Of a DNA stretch of 64,000 bases, positions 53,478 through 63,955 are shown piece by piece. The notes under the pieces were generated by a model, which was not told the DNA's origin, made no database searches, and was given only the letters and a program-made list of their open reading frames with translations. This DNA comes from Deinococcus sp. QL22 (GTDB lineage: Bacteria > Deinococcota > Deinococci > Deinococcales > Deinococcaceae). How positions within the stretch are numbered: the first letter of the stretch is position 1; each line of letters starts with the position of its first letter. The stretch covers positions 950,001 to 1,014,000 of the forward strand of contig NZ_CP097149.1 of the NCBI RefSeq assembly GCF_023370075.1. The letters are read 5' to 3'. Both the position numbers and the translations under genes were made by a program.

Positions 53478-56400
53478 TCATCGATTCACCTGCTCGTCCA
53501 GCGTCAGATCCAAGCGCAGGTAAGCCCCCTGCTTCGTGTAGGCGTTGCCCAGACCCGTAAAGCCCGCCGGATTGTAGCCGGCCGTAATCCAGGTACCGGG
53601 CAGGGCACGGAAACTGGCCTCCAAGCCGTAACCGTATTGGGTGATGCCGCTGCTGAGCTGCGTCAACGCGCGGCCCCAGGCGCCGATGCCGATGCGGTCG
53701 GTCACGTAGTACGTGCCGCCCAGGCCCACCTGCGCCGTGAAGCTGCCGCGGTCGTTCAGCAGGGTCCGGGTATCGACACCGGCCCGCACGGCCCAGGTGG
53801 GCTGGCGGTACTCGGCGGCAAAGTTGCTGGTCAGTTCGGGCTTGCCGCCCGCCAGTGAGCCACTGATGTAGCGCACCGTGCCCAGACTGTTAAAGGTGCG
53901 GTTGCGGTAGGCGTAACCAAGGGCTGTGCGCAGCCCACTGTGACTGACACCAAATTCGCCCAAGCCGTCGGCGCTCAGAGTCAGGTGGTCGTTCACCTGG
54001 CCGCTCACGCCGCCGCGCACCACCACGCCAAACTCGCCGGCCTTGTAGGTCAAGTCGGTGCCGGTGGTGGCGGTCAGGCGGCCGGCCCTGTATAGCAGGT
54101 CCACTCCAGCGCCCAGTTCGCTGTCTTGCGTGTTCACGTCGTACAGCACGCTGCCGCGCAGACCAGCAGTCAGACGCTCGTTAATGGGCAGGCTGGTGGT
54201 TACTCCAAAGCGGGCGCGGTTGCCCTGGCCGCCGGCGGTGGGCAGGTCGTAGGCGACCTCATAGTTGGTGTTGCCCACCTTGTTGGTCAGGCTCAGAGCC
54301 GCGCGGTGACCAGTATTCCAGTTGATCTCATCGGTCAGGCCCAGGCTCAGGGTGTCGCTGACGGCGTACTTGGCTTTCACGGTCGTGGTGGGGTCCAGAT
54401 TGCCGCTGAGAGGCTGCACATGGACCACGTCCACGTCAATGGGCGCCTGATGGTACCCGGCACTGATCACGGCGCCCAGACCCGACTGGCTGCCGAAGGC
54501 GGCCCGCAGGCCTGCCCCTACGCTGAATGGCTTGAGATTGTAATCGGCCCGCGCGGTTACGCTGCCGCCCTGAGAAGCGGCGGTGCTGGCGTACTCGGCC
54601 TGCACGTTGGCACTCAAGCGCTCGGTCAGGCGGGTGTCCACGTTGGCGCTGACATTCAGACCCGGCGTCAGGGGCGCAAGACCATTGTAGGTGCCGTCCT
54701 GATACCGCACGCGGCCCTGCACTGTGGTGCGGCCCAGCTTGACGCCCAGGTCGGCGCTGGCCTGCACGCCGCCCGAGTAGGCCACCAGACCATCGGCGCG
54801 TACGGTGCCGTTGTCGTAGATGGCGCGCACACCTGTGGTCACGCGGCTGTCCAGGCTGACGGCTGCCACGCCCACGGCATAGCCTTCACCGACGTACTTG
54901 GCCTGTACGCCGAAGGCCAGCGCGCGGTTACTCAGGGGGCTGTCCAGGCGGTAGCTGGCCAGCACGACCACGTCGTTGAGCTCGGCGTCCACGCGGTCGA
55001 GTGAGCGGGTCAGGGTGATGATGCCGGTGCGCGGATCAAGCACGTAATCCACGTTCCGGGCCAGGGGCTCGCGGGTCAGTTCCTTGCCTGTCACGCGTTC
55101 CAGCGTCACCACTTCCAGGGTTTCGCTGCCCAGGGCCACGTCGCCGCGTGACAGGCGCAGCAGGCGGTTGCCTTCGGGCGTCAGGCGCTCGCCGACAATG
55201 CGGTCGCCGGGCACCAGGGCGGCAAAGCCGCTGACCTGCACGGGGCCCTTGGTACTGGCGGTCAGCGCGGTCAGCTGCTCCCCCACCGGGAGGACGTCAA
55301 TCGGCAGGGCGCTGCGGCGGTAGGCGGCGCGGAAAGTGGGATGCTCGTAGCGGACGGCGACCGGGTCGATGCCCTGAAGCGGGACCGAGGCGACGCTGCT
55401 GTCACCAAACAGGGAAAAGCGCTTCAGGGTGTCGTTGTCGGTGGGCAGGCCGTCCTTGTCGGCGGCCACGTAGAGCTTGCCGCCGGCCAGGGGTCCTTCG
55501 TAGGAGGCGCGCGCCTGAATGCTGAGGTCCTCGCTCAGGTTCAGGCTGCCGTCCAGACCCAGGGTGGCGCTCACCATACCCACGCCCACGCGGCTGCTGT
55601 CAGGGCCCACCTCGTAGCGGGAGGTACTGACCTCCTGGCCCTGCTGCAAGGTCACGCTCAAGGCGACGGGCGCGGCCTGGGCCTGTAAGACGAGTTCGCC
55701 CTCACCCTCACGCAGCCGCACCTGATACCCGGGCTGACCCGGCTCAGCGTCGGGGAGCTGGGGCTCCAGACTGCTGTTCAGCGTCACTGTTTCCTGGTCG
55801 CTGAGGTTACCGCTGGCGTCTAGGGCGCGCACGCGCAGGCGCAGCGGCGTGCTGCCGTCAGCAATCAGGGACACGGGCGTCAGTTCCACTTTCGTGGTGG
55901 CGCCCACGAGCTGCACACTCACCTGATCCTGGCCAGCCTGAAGAACGTTCTGACCCGGTTTCAGCAGCACGCCCACGTAGGTGATCCGGCGACTGCCGTC
56001 TTCGTTGGTGGTGATCTCGCCAATGCGGTTGACCTCGATGGGCTGCCCGTTCACGTTGAGCGCGGCTTCCTGACCAGCCGGCACGCTGACCACCACATTG
56101 ATGCGGTCGCGCTGCCGGATCAGGCTGCCCTGCACGGGCAGCCTGATGGCGCCGGTGTTCTCGGTCACAGCATCAGGAGCGCTGAGCCGCTGAGCCGCAC
56201 CGAGGTCGGCCTCGTTGATCTGGCCTGCCAGAACCTCGCGGCGTTCGCCGGCGTAGCGAACCAGCAGAGACGGCGCACCCAGGGCGCCCAGCGGACCACT
56301 GTGGGCCAATTCGTAGCTCACGGTGCCGCGCCACGCGGCTTGACCCTGGATCAGGGCACTCTGGGGAATCACCCAGTACAGCTGACCGCTCGCGCCGCGC

Positions 56401-58280
56401 CGGGGATCGGCCAGGGGCTGCCCGTTCAGGCGGCTACTGCCGGTCACGAAGGTGGCGCCTCCGGGCGGGGTGTGGGCCACCACGATCTCACGGGCCTGCT
56501 GGGGCGCGTCAAAGGGCAGGGTGACGGTGCTCGCGCGCCGGGCTTCGGGGGCCGGGGCTGGCTCAGCTGGGGTTGGGGCTGGATTGATTGGCGCTGTGCT
56601 CACGGGCACTGGCCCGGCCACCGCCACAGGAGCAGGCGCCTGGACAGCCAGGGTGCCGCTCACGTTTTGCGTGGCTGCGCAACTAGAACTCGTCAGCGAG
56701 GCGTCGAGCGCCACCGCCTCGGTGCCGGTCACGCGGGCGCGGTAGCTCAGGGTGCGGGTCTCACCAGCGGCCAATGTGCCCGTGAAGCGGGGGCTGCTCA
56801 GCGTCTCCAGGCCGGTGCCAGCCGTGTCAGTCAGGTCGTAGGTCGCCGCCTGTGCGCCGGTATTGGTCAGGCGCAGGGCGACCGTGACCTCGTCGCCGGG
56901 CGCCGCTGGGGCTAGGGGCTCGCGGACCAGTTGGAGGGTGGTGACGTCCGGGCGGACCTCCACCTTCACCGCCTGGGTCTGTGCCCAGGGGTTCAGGCGG
57001 GCCGTGACTGTCACGGGGCCGGCTTGGGTAGCCGTGGCGTTCAGGCGCAGCTCGCCAGGGCGCGCGGCGCTCAGGGTACCCTGCAGGGAGTTGACGCCCT
57101 GCACGGTCAAGCCCTCGGGAAGCTCAAAGCTCAGGTCCAGCGGCAGCTCGCCGGCAAAGGCGGTCTGAGCGCGGGCGATCAGGGTCACCGTGTCGCCGAC
57201 GCAGACTTCGGCCTTGTCCACCTCCACACTCAGGGCCACCTCGGGGCGAACCTGAATGCGGGTCTCGGCCACACCGCCGCGCGGCACAGTGACGTTGGAG
57301 GCGGCGACGGTCACCTGCGCGCCGGTCACCGGATCGGGCGTCACCGGGTAGGGGCCGGCCGGCACGCGCTGCACTAGGGTGCCCGGAACTGTCACAGAAA
57401 TCTGACCAATCAGGGCGGTGGCCTGGGTGGGCTGAGCCCCGCCCGGCAGCACCAGTTCGGCGGTGACGCGCAGGAGACCGGTCTGGTCCACGCGGGCCAC
57501 GGTCAGGGGGACCGGTGCGCCGGCGCGGGTCAGGTTGAAGCCCACGGTATTGCTGTACTGGCGGGCCGCAGCCGGCTGGCGCAGTTCCAGCGTGTAGTTG
57601 CCGGCGCGGGCGGGGAGCGGCAGGTCGTTGAACACCAGGTCTGCACTGACCTGCAGCGGCGTGACATTGCCCTGCTCGTCGCGCAGCTGCGCTTCGAGTT
57701 CGGCCGTGCCGTCGCCGTCGTACAGGCGCAGCACGTGGTCGACGCGGCCGTCCAGGGTCAGGTTCAGGGCGGGCACCCAGTCACGCGAGTGCACGTTCAC
57801 GCTCAGGCGCTCGGCGCTGATGGCCGCGCTGACCCCGGCCAGGCGTACCGCAAAGGTGTTCTTGCCGTTGCCGCTCGTCACCGCCTGCAGGCGGTATTGC
57901 CCGGCGGGCAGGTCCCGATCGAGCAGGGTTTCCCAGGCGTGTTCGCCGGGGGCAAAGGTCCGGCTCAGCAGCGCTTTGCCGTCACTGCCCAGCAGGGTGA
58001 AGGTGGTGGTCACGTCGCTGCGGCCGGCGTCGTACTGCTCATCGCCGTAATAGGTGTCGCTGCGGTAATCACCCTTGTCCACGCGGGGGCTGTAGAGTTC
58101 CAGGCGCACGCGGCCGGCAAGCGGCACGTCCAGCGTAAGGTTCTGGTCCCCGACGGTCCACATCAGGCGGTCCCCGACCGTGGTCAGGGGCAGGCTGGTG
58201 CTGAGGTCCTGCGCCGTACCGATACCGGAGGCCAGCAGGGCCGTCAGCAGGGCGGCAAGGCACTTGGGGCTTGATTTCAC
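53478..58280 (-). CDS. Large secreted protein ending in an outer-membrane beta-barrel
   Basis: 1600 aa. Signal peptide 1-23. Then: strand-rich N-part with repeated beta-sandwiches (about 30-330), a CARDB/DUF11-like Ig part (about 340-555), an Ala/Pro-rich linker (about 555-590), more Ig-like parts including one of invasin type (about 800-890), and from about 895 a run of some 700 residues with alternating polar/hydrophobic strands and end DLTLDEQVNR, typical of an outer-membrane barrel. GTG at 58280 has GGAGG upstream, 2 nt after the previous stop. I do not recognise a family for the whole chain. A porin/usher-like platform for the neighbouring secreted proteins is possible but unproven. Confidence 0.8.
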   Translation of the reverse strand: MKSSPKCLAALLTALLASGIGTAQDLSTSLPLTTVGDRLMWTVGDQNLTLDVPLAGRVRLELYSPRVDKGDYRSDTYYGDEQYDAGRSDVTTTFTLLGSDGKALLSRTFAPGEHAWETLLDRDLPAGQYRLQAVTSGNGKNTFAVRLAGVSAAISAERLSVNVHSRDWVPALNLTLDGRVDHVLRLYDGDGTAELEAQLRDEQGNVTPLQVSADLVFNDLPLPARAGNYTLELRQPAAARQYSNTVGFNLTRAGAPVPLTVARVDQTGLLRVTAELVLPGGAQPTQATALIGQISVTVPGTLVQRVPAGPYPVTPDPVTGAQVTVAASNVTVPRGGVAETRIQVRPEVALSVEVDKAEVCVGDTVTLIARAQTAFAGELPLDLSFELPEGLTVQGVNSLQGTLSAARPGELRLNATATQAGPVTVTARLNPWAQTQAVKVEVRPDVTTLQLVREPLAPAAPGDEVTVALRLTNTGAQAATYDLTDTAGTGLETLSSPRFTGTLAAGETRTLSYRARVTGTEAVALDASLTSSSCAATQNVSGTLAVQAPAPVAVAGPVPVSTAPINPAPTPAEPAPAPEARRASTVTLPFDAPQQAREIVVAHTPPGGATFVTGSSRLNGQPLADPRRGASGQLYWVIPQSALIQGQAAWRGTVSYELAHSGPLGALGAPSLLVRYAGERREVLAGQINEADLGAAQRLSAPDAVTENTGAIRLPVQGSLIRQRDRINVVVSVPAGQEAALNVNGQPIEVNRIGEITTNEDGSRRITYVGVLLKPGQNVLQAGQDQVSVQLVGATTKVELTPVSLIADGSTPLRLRVRALDASGNLSDQETVTLNSSLEPQLPDAEPGQPGYQVRLREGEGELVLQAQAAPVALSVTLQQGQEVSTSRYEVGPDSSRVGVGMVSATLGLDGSLNLSEDLSIQARASYEGPLAGGKLYVAADKDGLPTDNDTLKRFSLFGDSSVASVPLQGIDPVAVRYEHPTFRAAYRRSALPIDVLPVGEQLTALTASTKGPVQVSGFAALVPGDRIVGERLTPEGNRLLRLSRGDVALGSETLEVVTLERVTGKELTREPLARNVDYVLDPRTGIITLTRSLDRVDAELNDVVVLASYRLDSPLSNRALAFGVQAKYVGEGYAVGVAAVSLDSRVTTGVRAIYDNGTVRADGLVAYSGGVQASADLGVKLGRTTVQGRVRYQDGTYNGLAPLTPGLNVSANVDTRLTERLSANVQAEYASTAASQGGSVTARADYNLKPFSVGAGLRAAFGSQSGLGAVISAGYHQAPIDVDVVHVQPLSGNLDPTTTVKAKYAVSDTLSLGLTDEINWNTGHRAALSLTNKVGNTNYEVAYDLPTAGGQGNRARFGVTTSLPINERLTAGLRGSVLYDVNTQDSELGAGVDLLYRAGRLTATTGTDLTYKAGEFGVVVRGGVSGQVNDHLTLSADGLGEFGVSHSGLRTALGYAYRNRTFNSLGTVRYISGSLAGGKPELTSNFAAEYRQPTWAVRAGVDTRTLLNDRGSFTAQVGLGGTYYVTDRIGIGAWGRALTQLSSGITQYGYGLEASFRALPGTWITAGYNPAGFTGLGNAYTKQGAYLRLDLTLDEQVNR

Positions 58281-58281
58281 G

Positions 58282-61068
58282 TTAATACCTCCAGCTCAGT
58301 GACGGGTCGGTGGTGGCCGCGCGCGGCCCGCCGGTCCAGTCGAAGCGGTAGGTGAGATTCAGTTCACCGGCAGCCAAATTACCGCTGTAGGTATTACGAC
58401 CTTCTTTCAGCGCGGCGCCGTCCGGGAGGGGGTCGAGCAGGGTCACGGCCTCCAGTGCACGCGGGGTCACCACGCGCAGGGTGACCATGTAACCGCCTGC
58501 CTCCCTGTACACCGCCTTCTCGACGCGTACGTCTCCCACGACCAGCACCGTGTCGCGCAGGGCGTCAATGTCGCCGCCCAGGGGCGCCAGCGGAAAGTCC
58601 ACGCTGGTCAGGCCCCGCACGAACACCGTCTGGGTACCGCTCAGGCCGCCGTCCTGCGGAACGTGCAGCGGGGGAAACGGCGCTGAGGCCGGATCCAGAC
58701 GCAGGGCGTGCGTGCCGTAAGGCACGTTGGGGAAGGAGTAGCGCCCGCCGGGATCGGTGAGCACCTGCCGCCCCCCAGCCAGCAAGACGCGCGCGCCCTG
58801 CACTGGAGTATCAAGCGGAGCATCGAACAGGCCGTTGCGGTTGCGGTCCACGAATACGGTGCCTACCAGGTCGGCGTTCGGCGAGAACTTCAGGGGGTTG
58901 AGCTTGGTTACGGCCGTGGCGCGGTTGCTGGCAATGGCGCGCGCTGCGCCGCCAGCACCGGTGCCCCGCACTTCCACGGTGTTGACAAGCTGACCGGTCG
59001 CTTCCGGGGTCACGCGGGTCTGGTAGCTGATGCTTACGGTGCGGCCGGCCGGCAGTTCGGGGACGGTCCAGCGCAGCGCGCCGCCCACGAGTTCGGGGTC
59101 GGCCAGCCGCTGGCCGCCCAGGGTGCTGGTGCCGGGAATGTAGTCCAAGCCCCGCGCCGGCGTATCGGTGACCACGGCATCGACAATCGCGGTGGTGGCC
59201 GACTGGTTGGTGATGTTCAGGGTGTAGGTCAGACGGTCGCCGAAGGTGGCTTCCAGGGCGCTGACCTCCTTGCGAATGAGCAGCTGGGCGGTCCAGACCG
59301 GCGTGAGCACCTCGTTACTGGGCACAGGCGCGCGCAGCTCGGTGCTGACCAGTCTGAAGATGTTGCGTAGGCTCTCGCCGTCCACTGCGCGGGTGGACAC
59401 CTGGGTCACGGTGGTCAGGGTGCGCGTCTCGCCGGGGGCCAGAGTGCCCAGGGTCCAGGTCACCGTCTGGGCGCCGGCCTGACCACTGAGTACGCCACCG
59501 TCTGACGCCGACCGGAAGTCCACATGGGCCGGCAGAGGATCGCTGACCTCTACGTTCGTCAGAGGGCGGGCGTAGGGGTTGCGGACGGTCAGGGTATAGG
59601 TGATGGTGTCGCCGGCGGCCACCGTGCTGCCTTCTGGAACGGCGACGGTCTGCCCGCCTGTGCCCTGCGTGGTCGCCATGTAAGCCTTGCGCAGCTCGGG
59701 CAGGCCACCTTCGACCGAGGTCACCTGATCGCGGGTGGTGTTGCGGGTGCCGCGCTCCCCGGTAATGGTGATCAGCGCGTCCAGCGCACCGGCCTGCTGC
59801 GGCTCATAACACACGCGCACAAAGGCCGTCTGAGCGGGGTCCAGCAGCAGCGGCTGAGTCAGCGGCTGCCCGACCTCATTCTGAAACTCGGCGCGGGCTG
59901 CGCCCTGCGGGTAGGTCACGGTCAGGCGGAACGCGTCGCGCACGTCACCGGTGTTCTTGGCGGTGTGGTCAAAGCACACCAGCTGGCCGACCACAGCAAA
60001 AGGGGTGGTCTGGGTGTCGGCAGATGTGCCTTCGGGGACCTCGGGGACGCCCAGCGGGCCAATCGCCACACCGGGCAGATAGCGCACGTCGGCGCTGGCA
60101 CTGCCGCTGACCTCGCGGCCACCGGTGCGCGCTGTGGCGGTGTTGAGAATCACGCGGCCCTCGGCCTGGGCACCCGCCAGCATGCGGAAGGTCAGGCTCA
60201 GCGCCGCGCCGGGGGCCAGGCTGGGTACGCGCACCCGCACGCCGCGCACCGGGGCCAGTTCCTGCTCGGTCCAGGTGACGCCGTCCTGGGTGTATTCCAG
60301 CGTGCCGAGGTTGGTGCGGGCGCTGCCGGCCACAAACTCCAGGCCCTGCGAGAGCTGATCGGTCAGCAGGTCGGTAAGGATCACTTCACGGCTTTCCCCC
60401 TGACCGCTGTTGCGGGTGCTGACGGTAACGGTGGTCTCGGTGCCGGGGCGCACCAGCGACGGGCTGAAGGACTTCTGCACGTCCAGCACGGGCGGCGGCC
60501 CCACCCGCACCAGACTCACGTTGTCGCTGTCGGCGCTCTGACCTCCGGCGCAACTGGCGATCAGGTTGACAAAGGCGTCACCCTGCGTCTCGCCCGTGTC
60601 GGCCACCAGCAACACACGCGCCGTCTGCTCCGCGCCCAGAGTCACGCTGCTGACCTCGGACTCGCCGGGATTCAGGGCGCCGTCCCCGTTCAGGTCGCGG
60701 TAGACGCTCAGGCGCGGCGCAAAGGCGCTGGCCGCCTCGGCGCGGGCGCCCAGGGGCAGCGTCGCCTCAGCGTTCCCTGCGTTCACGACTGTATAGGCGA
60801 ATACGGCGCGCTCACCTGGCAGCACACTGACCGCCTGACCCGGCGCGCTGACGCTGCCGTTGGGCGTCACACTCACGGCGCACACCGCCTGCACAGCGGT
60901 CGAGACCACGTTGCTGATGCTTTCGCCCGGCGTACCGGGGGCGGGCGGGTCGAAGGTGGCGGTGGCCTGGTTGGTAATCACGGTACCGGCTGGTGTGCCG
61001 GCCGCGCCCGCCAGACCGCTCAGGGCCAGGAACGCAGTTAGCAGGCGGTGGGTGTGGGAACGGGTCAC
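58282..61068 (-). CDS. Secreted DUF11/SdrD-B-like repeat protein
   Basis: 928 aa from GTG 61068, where AGGAGA lies 5 nt ahead; the ATG ten codons earlier lacks it. Signal peptide to about AAG. Repeated DUF11-type beta-sandwiches: [63 protein letters not shown] Ca2+-type loop [12 protein letters not shown] and, near residue 765, [28 protein letters not shown] followed by [18 protein letters not shown], the SdrD B-repeat pattern (quoted in part). No sorting motif. Stops 2 nt before the 1600-aa gene, so they are coupled. Confidence 0.82.
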   Translation of the reverse strand: MTRSHTHRLLTAFLALSGLAGAAGTPAGTVITNQATATFDPPAPGTPGESISNVVSTAVQAVCAVSVTPNGSVSAPGQAVSVLPGERAVFAYTVVNAGNAEATLPLGARAEAASAFAPRLSVYRDLNGDGALNPGESEVSSVTLGAEQTARVLLVADTGETQGDAFVNLIASCAGGQSADSDNVSLVRVGPPPVLDVQKSFSPSLVRPGTETTVTVSTRNSGQGESREVILTDLLTDQLSQGLEFVAGSARTNLGTLEYTQDGVTWTEQELAPVRGVRVRVPSLAPGAALSLTFRMLAGAQAEGRVILNTATARTGGREVSGSASADVRYLPGVAIGPLGVPEVPEGTSADTQTTPFAVVGQLVCFDHTAKNTGDVRDAFRLTVTYPQGAARAEFQNEVGQPLTQPLLLDPAQTAFVRVCYEPQQAGALDALITITGERGTRNTTRDQVTSVEGGLPELRKAYMATTQGTGGQTVAVPEGSTVAAGDTITYTLTVRNPYARPLTNVEVSDPLPAHVDFRSASDGGVLSGQAGAQTVTWTLGTLAPGETRTLTTVTQVSTRAVDGESLRNIFRLVSTELRAPVPSNEVLTPVWTAQLLIRKEVSALEATFGDRLTYTLNITNQSATTAIVDAVVTDTPARGLDYIPGTSTLGGQRLADPELVGGALRWTVPELPAGRTVSISYQTRVTPEATGQLVNTVEVRGTGAGGAARAIASNRATAVTKLNPLKFSPNADLVGTVFVDRNRNGLFDAPLDTPVQGARVLLAGGRQVLTDPGGRYSFPNVPYGTHALRLDPASAPFPPLHVPQDGGLSGTQTVFVRGLTSVDFPLAPLGGDIDALRDTVLVVGDVRVEKAVYREAGGYMVTLRVVTPRALEAVTLLDPLPDGAALKEGRNTYSGNLAAGELNLTYRFDWTGGPRAATTDPSLSWRY

Positions 61069-61157
61069 AAGGGTCTCCTGGATGGGGTGGGGGAACAAGC
61101 AGGGCTGAGGCCTTAAAAAGGGGTTCTGATGTTAGAAGGTCTGCTGTTAGAGAGCAT

Positions 61158-61188
61158 GGCGCGCCCCACCAAAGCTGGAGGGCGCGCC
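61158..61188. terminator. Internal hairpin between surface-protein genes
   Basis: GGCGCGCC-C pairs with GGGCGCGCC around about 12 nt. It lies between the 732-aa gene and the 928-aa gene. With no long T run it may attenuate or protect the 3' end of the upstream transcript, giving more of the 732-aa product. Confidence 0.55.
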
Positions 61189-61198
61189 GCGAGAGGAT

Positions 61199-63397
61199 TT
61201 ACTTGACAGTGACGGTGAAGTTCGTGGTCACGGTTTGGCTGGCCGACAGGACGTCGTCGCGGGTGATGTTGATGTCAGCGTTGGTGTCCACACCCACGTC
61301 CACGCGGATCACGGCGCTGGCAGCCAAGCCACCAGGCAGAGCGGTGCCGGTCTGCCAGGCGCCGCCGTTGAAGCGGTACAGCACTGTGCCGCCGGCCTGG
61401 GTCGTGCTGCTCGAAACGCCGGCGAAGGTGCCGTAGGTGAACACGTTGCCCTGTGCGCTGTTTTGCTCGGTCAGGATAAAGTTGCGCACATCGGTGTTGT
61501 AGGTGTTGGTGGCGATGATGCGGTACTCGACGGTGTCGGTGGGCTTGGCAGTGAGGCCCGTGGTCACGAAGGCGCCGCCGGGGTTGACAGTGGCGTTGCG
61601 CCCGCTCTTGGCCAGCGTAACAGTGGCGGCGGTGCTTAGCACCTGCACCACGTCGTTCGTGTCGCCACGGGAGATGGTGCTGTAGTTCCCGGTCGCCGAC
61701 TGGCTCACGGTATACAGGCCAGCGCGGGTGTTAGCCGGCACGGTGACCAGAGCCACGACCTTGAATTCGGCGCCGGCGGCCAGAGGACCGGTGCTGGTGA
61801 CCACGCTGCCCAGCGTGTCGGTGCCGCTGGTAAAGGTGCCGTCGTTGTTCACGTCAGTGTAGGTGTAGTATGTGGCCGTGACCGTGCTGGTCGAGGGCAC
61901 GCCGGCGTTCAGCACCGTGAAGGGCACCGAGCCGCTCAGGGTGAAGGTATCGGTGTAACCGCCCGCGTTGAACACGTCCATCGGGAAGAAGGCCACGGTG
62001 TCGGCGGTGCCGGGGGTCACGGCGTCGGTTACCACTGGGCCAGCCGAGGTGCCCAGGGCCAGGGTGGAGTCACCGAACTGCAGGTCCGGCGTGAAGACAG
62101 TGTCGGTGCTGCTGGCGTTGGGCAGGATGTCGGCGTCGCTCAGCGAGTCAATACCGATTTCGACGTTGATCACCGGTACAGGACTGTTCACGCCGCCGGT
62201 ATCAGGGTAGTTCACCTGTACCCGGAAGTTGCGGGTCTCACCGGCAGTCACGTTCTGCAGGGTGCCGTAGGCCACGCCGTTCACGGTCGTGGTGGGCAAC
62301 GCGTTGCCAGCGGCGTCGAAGTAGGTCACTGTCACGCCAGCAGGCAGGTTGAGTGGGGGCAGCAGCAGGAAGGAGTCAGTCTGGGTGCCGCTGTTGGTGA
62401 CCGAGTTGATGAAAGTCACGCGGTCATCGTTCACAAGCTCGGCGTCGGCCTTGGGGAAGGCCGACTGATTGTTGCCGTTGACGCCCACCAGCACCACGGC
62501 GCCGTTGCCACCGTTGGGGTTGGGGTCGTTGTAGGCGGGCAGTGTGCCGCCAGGGGTGACCTGAGCAGGAGGATCCTGACGGCCGTCGGTGTTGCCGCCG
62601 GGCGCGGGGGTCGTGCCACCGACGCCGTTAGCGTCGATGGGCGCCACACTCACTCCGGGGGTATACACGGTCGAACGGTTGAAGTTGTTGTTGTCCACCA
62701 GGGTACTGGTGACGCCGTTGTTGGTCACCGTGACGGTGCTGGTGTAGGTGTTGTTGCCGGAGTTCTGCGCGTCAGGAGTGTTGTCGAACAGACCGGTAGC
62801 CACCGGGTTGGCGCCGAAGCGCGTACCGGCGGTGGCCGCGTCAGGAATCTTATAACTCTGCACGATGGTAATGGCGGCGTTCGAGGCAATGGCCGGCGAC
62901 TCGACCAGACCGTCGTTGTTGGAATCGGTCAGGGGCTGGAGCTCGCCAGCGTCAATGACGCCGTTGTTGTTGGTATCGGTGAAGGCGAAGTAGGTCAGGT
63001 TCTGAACGTCGCTGTTGGTGCGGTCTACGTTGAGGGCCGTGATATCGGGGTTGAACTGCACGACCACTGGGGTGTTGCCGGTGTTGGTGACCGTGTAGCG
63101 GAACTGCTGGACGCTGCCGGGCAGCACGCCGGCGCGGTCCAGCGTGGGATCAGGAGCGTCGGGGCTCGGCGCCGTGCCCGTATTGTTTGGCGTGACCGTA
63201 AAACTGGGCACGGGCAACACGGTCGTGGTCACCGGGTTGGACGTTGAGGTACCCGCCGTGTTGCCTGCAGCGCCCGTAGGGTCTTCAAAGGTGGCGGTAG
63301 CCACGTTGACGATCTCAATGCCGGCTTCGGTGGCGGCGCTGGCGGTACCCAGGGTCAGGGCGGCCATCAGGGAGAGCAGATAGGTGCTTTTTTTCAT
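61199..63397 (-). CDS. Secreted DUF11-like protein with Ca2+-type loops
   Basis: 732 aa, signal peptide 1-21 (LLSLMAALTLGTASA). Ig/DUF11-like units: NATVNPGGAFVTTGLTAKPTDTVEYRIIATN (in part). Acidic loops DTNNNGVIDAGE and DSNNDGLVES fit a D-x-N-x-D-G Ca2+ site, as does TDVNNDGTFTSG. Very Thr/Asn/Val-rich, few Lys, one likely Ca2+-stiffened rod. Ends at 61199 and is followed by a hairpin. Preceded by the 164-aa gene with a 63-bp gap. Function unknown. Confidence 0.8.
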   Translation of the reverse strand: MKKSTYLLSLMAALTLGTASAATEAGIEIVNVATATFEDPTGAAGNTAGTSTSNPVTTTVLPVPSFTVTPNNTGTAPSPDAPDPTLDRAGVLPGSVQQFRYTVTNTGNTPVVVQFNPDITALNVDRTNSDVQNLTYFAFTDTNNNGVIDAGELQPLTDSNNDGLVESPAIASNAAITIVQSYKIPDAATAGTRFGANPVATGLFDNTPDAQNSGNNTYTSTVTVTNNGVTSTLVDNNNFNRSTVYTPGVSVAPIDANGVGGTTPAPGGNTDGRQDPPAQVTPGGTLPAYNDPNPNGGNGAVVLVGVNGNNQSAFPKADAELVNDDRVTFINSVTNSGTQTDSFLLLPPLNLPAGVTVTYFDAAGNALPTTTVNGVAYGTLQNVTAGETRNFRVQVNYPDTGGVNSPVPVINVEIGIDSLSDADILPNASSTDTVFTPDLQFGDSTLALGTSAGPVVTDAVTPGTADTVAFFPMDVFNAGGYTDTFTLSGSVPFTVLNAGVPSTSTVTATYYTYTDVNNDGTFTSGTDTLGSVVTSTGPLAAGAEFKVVALVTVPANTRAGLYTVSQSATGNYSTISRGDTNDVVQVLSTAATVTLAKSGRNATVNPGGAFVTTGLTAKPTDTVEYRIIATNTYNTDVRNFILTEQNSAQGNVFTYGTFAGVSSSTTQAGGTVLYRFNGGAWQTGTALPGGLAASAVIRVDVGVDTNADINITRDDVLSASQTVTTNFTVTVK

Positions 63398-63460
63398 GGT
63401 GTTCCTCCGAACAGAATAGGGATGGAGTGGAGAGCGGACTGACAGTGCTTCCGAACTGCT

Positions 63461-63955
63461 TTATCTGACCTGGACGCGGTAGCCGAGTTTTAGTGGCTCG
63501 TTGGCCCGTAGTTCACTGATGAACCAACGTACGGCTGTGTATTCACTGGGCTTCACGTCCACGTCCTTCTGCACCGCCTTGCCGTTTTCAGTCACTGTGA
63601 TCTTCTTTTTCAGTGGGGCCGGCGCGAATGTCTTGCCGCCATCAGCGGAGAACTCGGTGCGCACCGCAGTCATGCCCTGCTCAGGGGCCAGATACACCGT
63701 GCTCTTGGGGACAGGCAGCGTCACCGGCACGTTAAGCAGGGTTTTGGCAGCCGTACTGCGAACTGTGACGACCTGACTGAGTACCGAGCCGGGCAACACG
63801 TTGCCGGGATTGGCCTTGAACACTTCGGTGGCTTTACCATCCACAGTGACGCGCTCTACCGAGCTGAGCATGAGACTGAGGCTGACGGGCGAAGCTGCCT
63901 GTGCAGATGCTAACCCAGCAGTCAGCAGCAGTGCACTTAGTAGGCGGTGAGGCAT
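63461..63955 (-). CDS. Small secreted protein, first in the surface locus
   Basis: 164 aa. Signal peptide to about ASA at 18. The mature part is a single Ig-like beta fold (VSLSLMLSSVERVTVDGKATEV; NPGNVLPGSVLSQVVTVRS), a form like the DUF11 units of its neighbours and with the PGSV opening seen in the 732-aa protein. No transmembrane or anchor segment. CAGGAGAATTCG precedes the ATG. Probably heads the operon; its promoter is outside or at the window edge. Confidence 0.75.
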   Translation of the reverse strand: MPHRLLSALLLTAGLASAQAASPVSLSLMLSSVERVTVDGKATEVFKANPGNVLPGSVLSQVVTVRSTAAKTLLNVPVTLPVPKSTVYLAPEQGMTAVRTEFSADGGKTFAPAPLKKKITVTENGKAVQKDVDVKPSEYTAVRWFISELRANEPLKLGYRVQVR

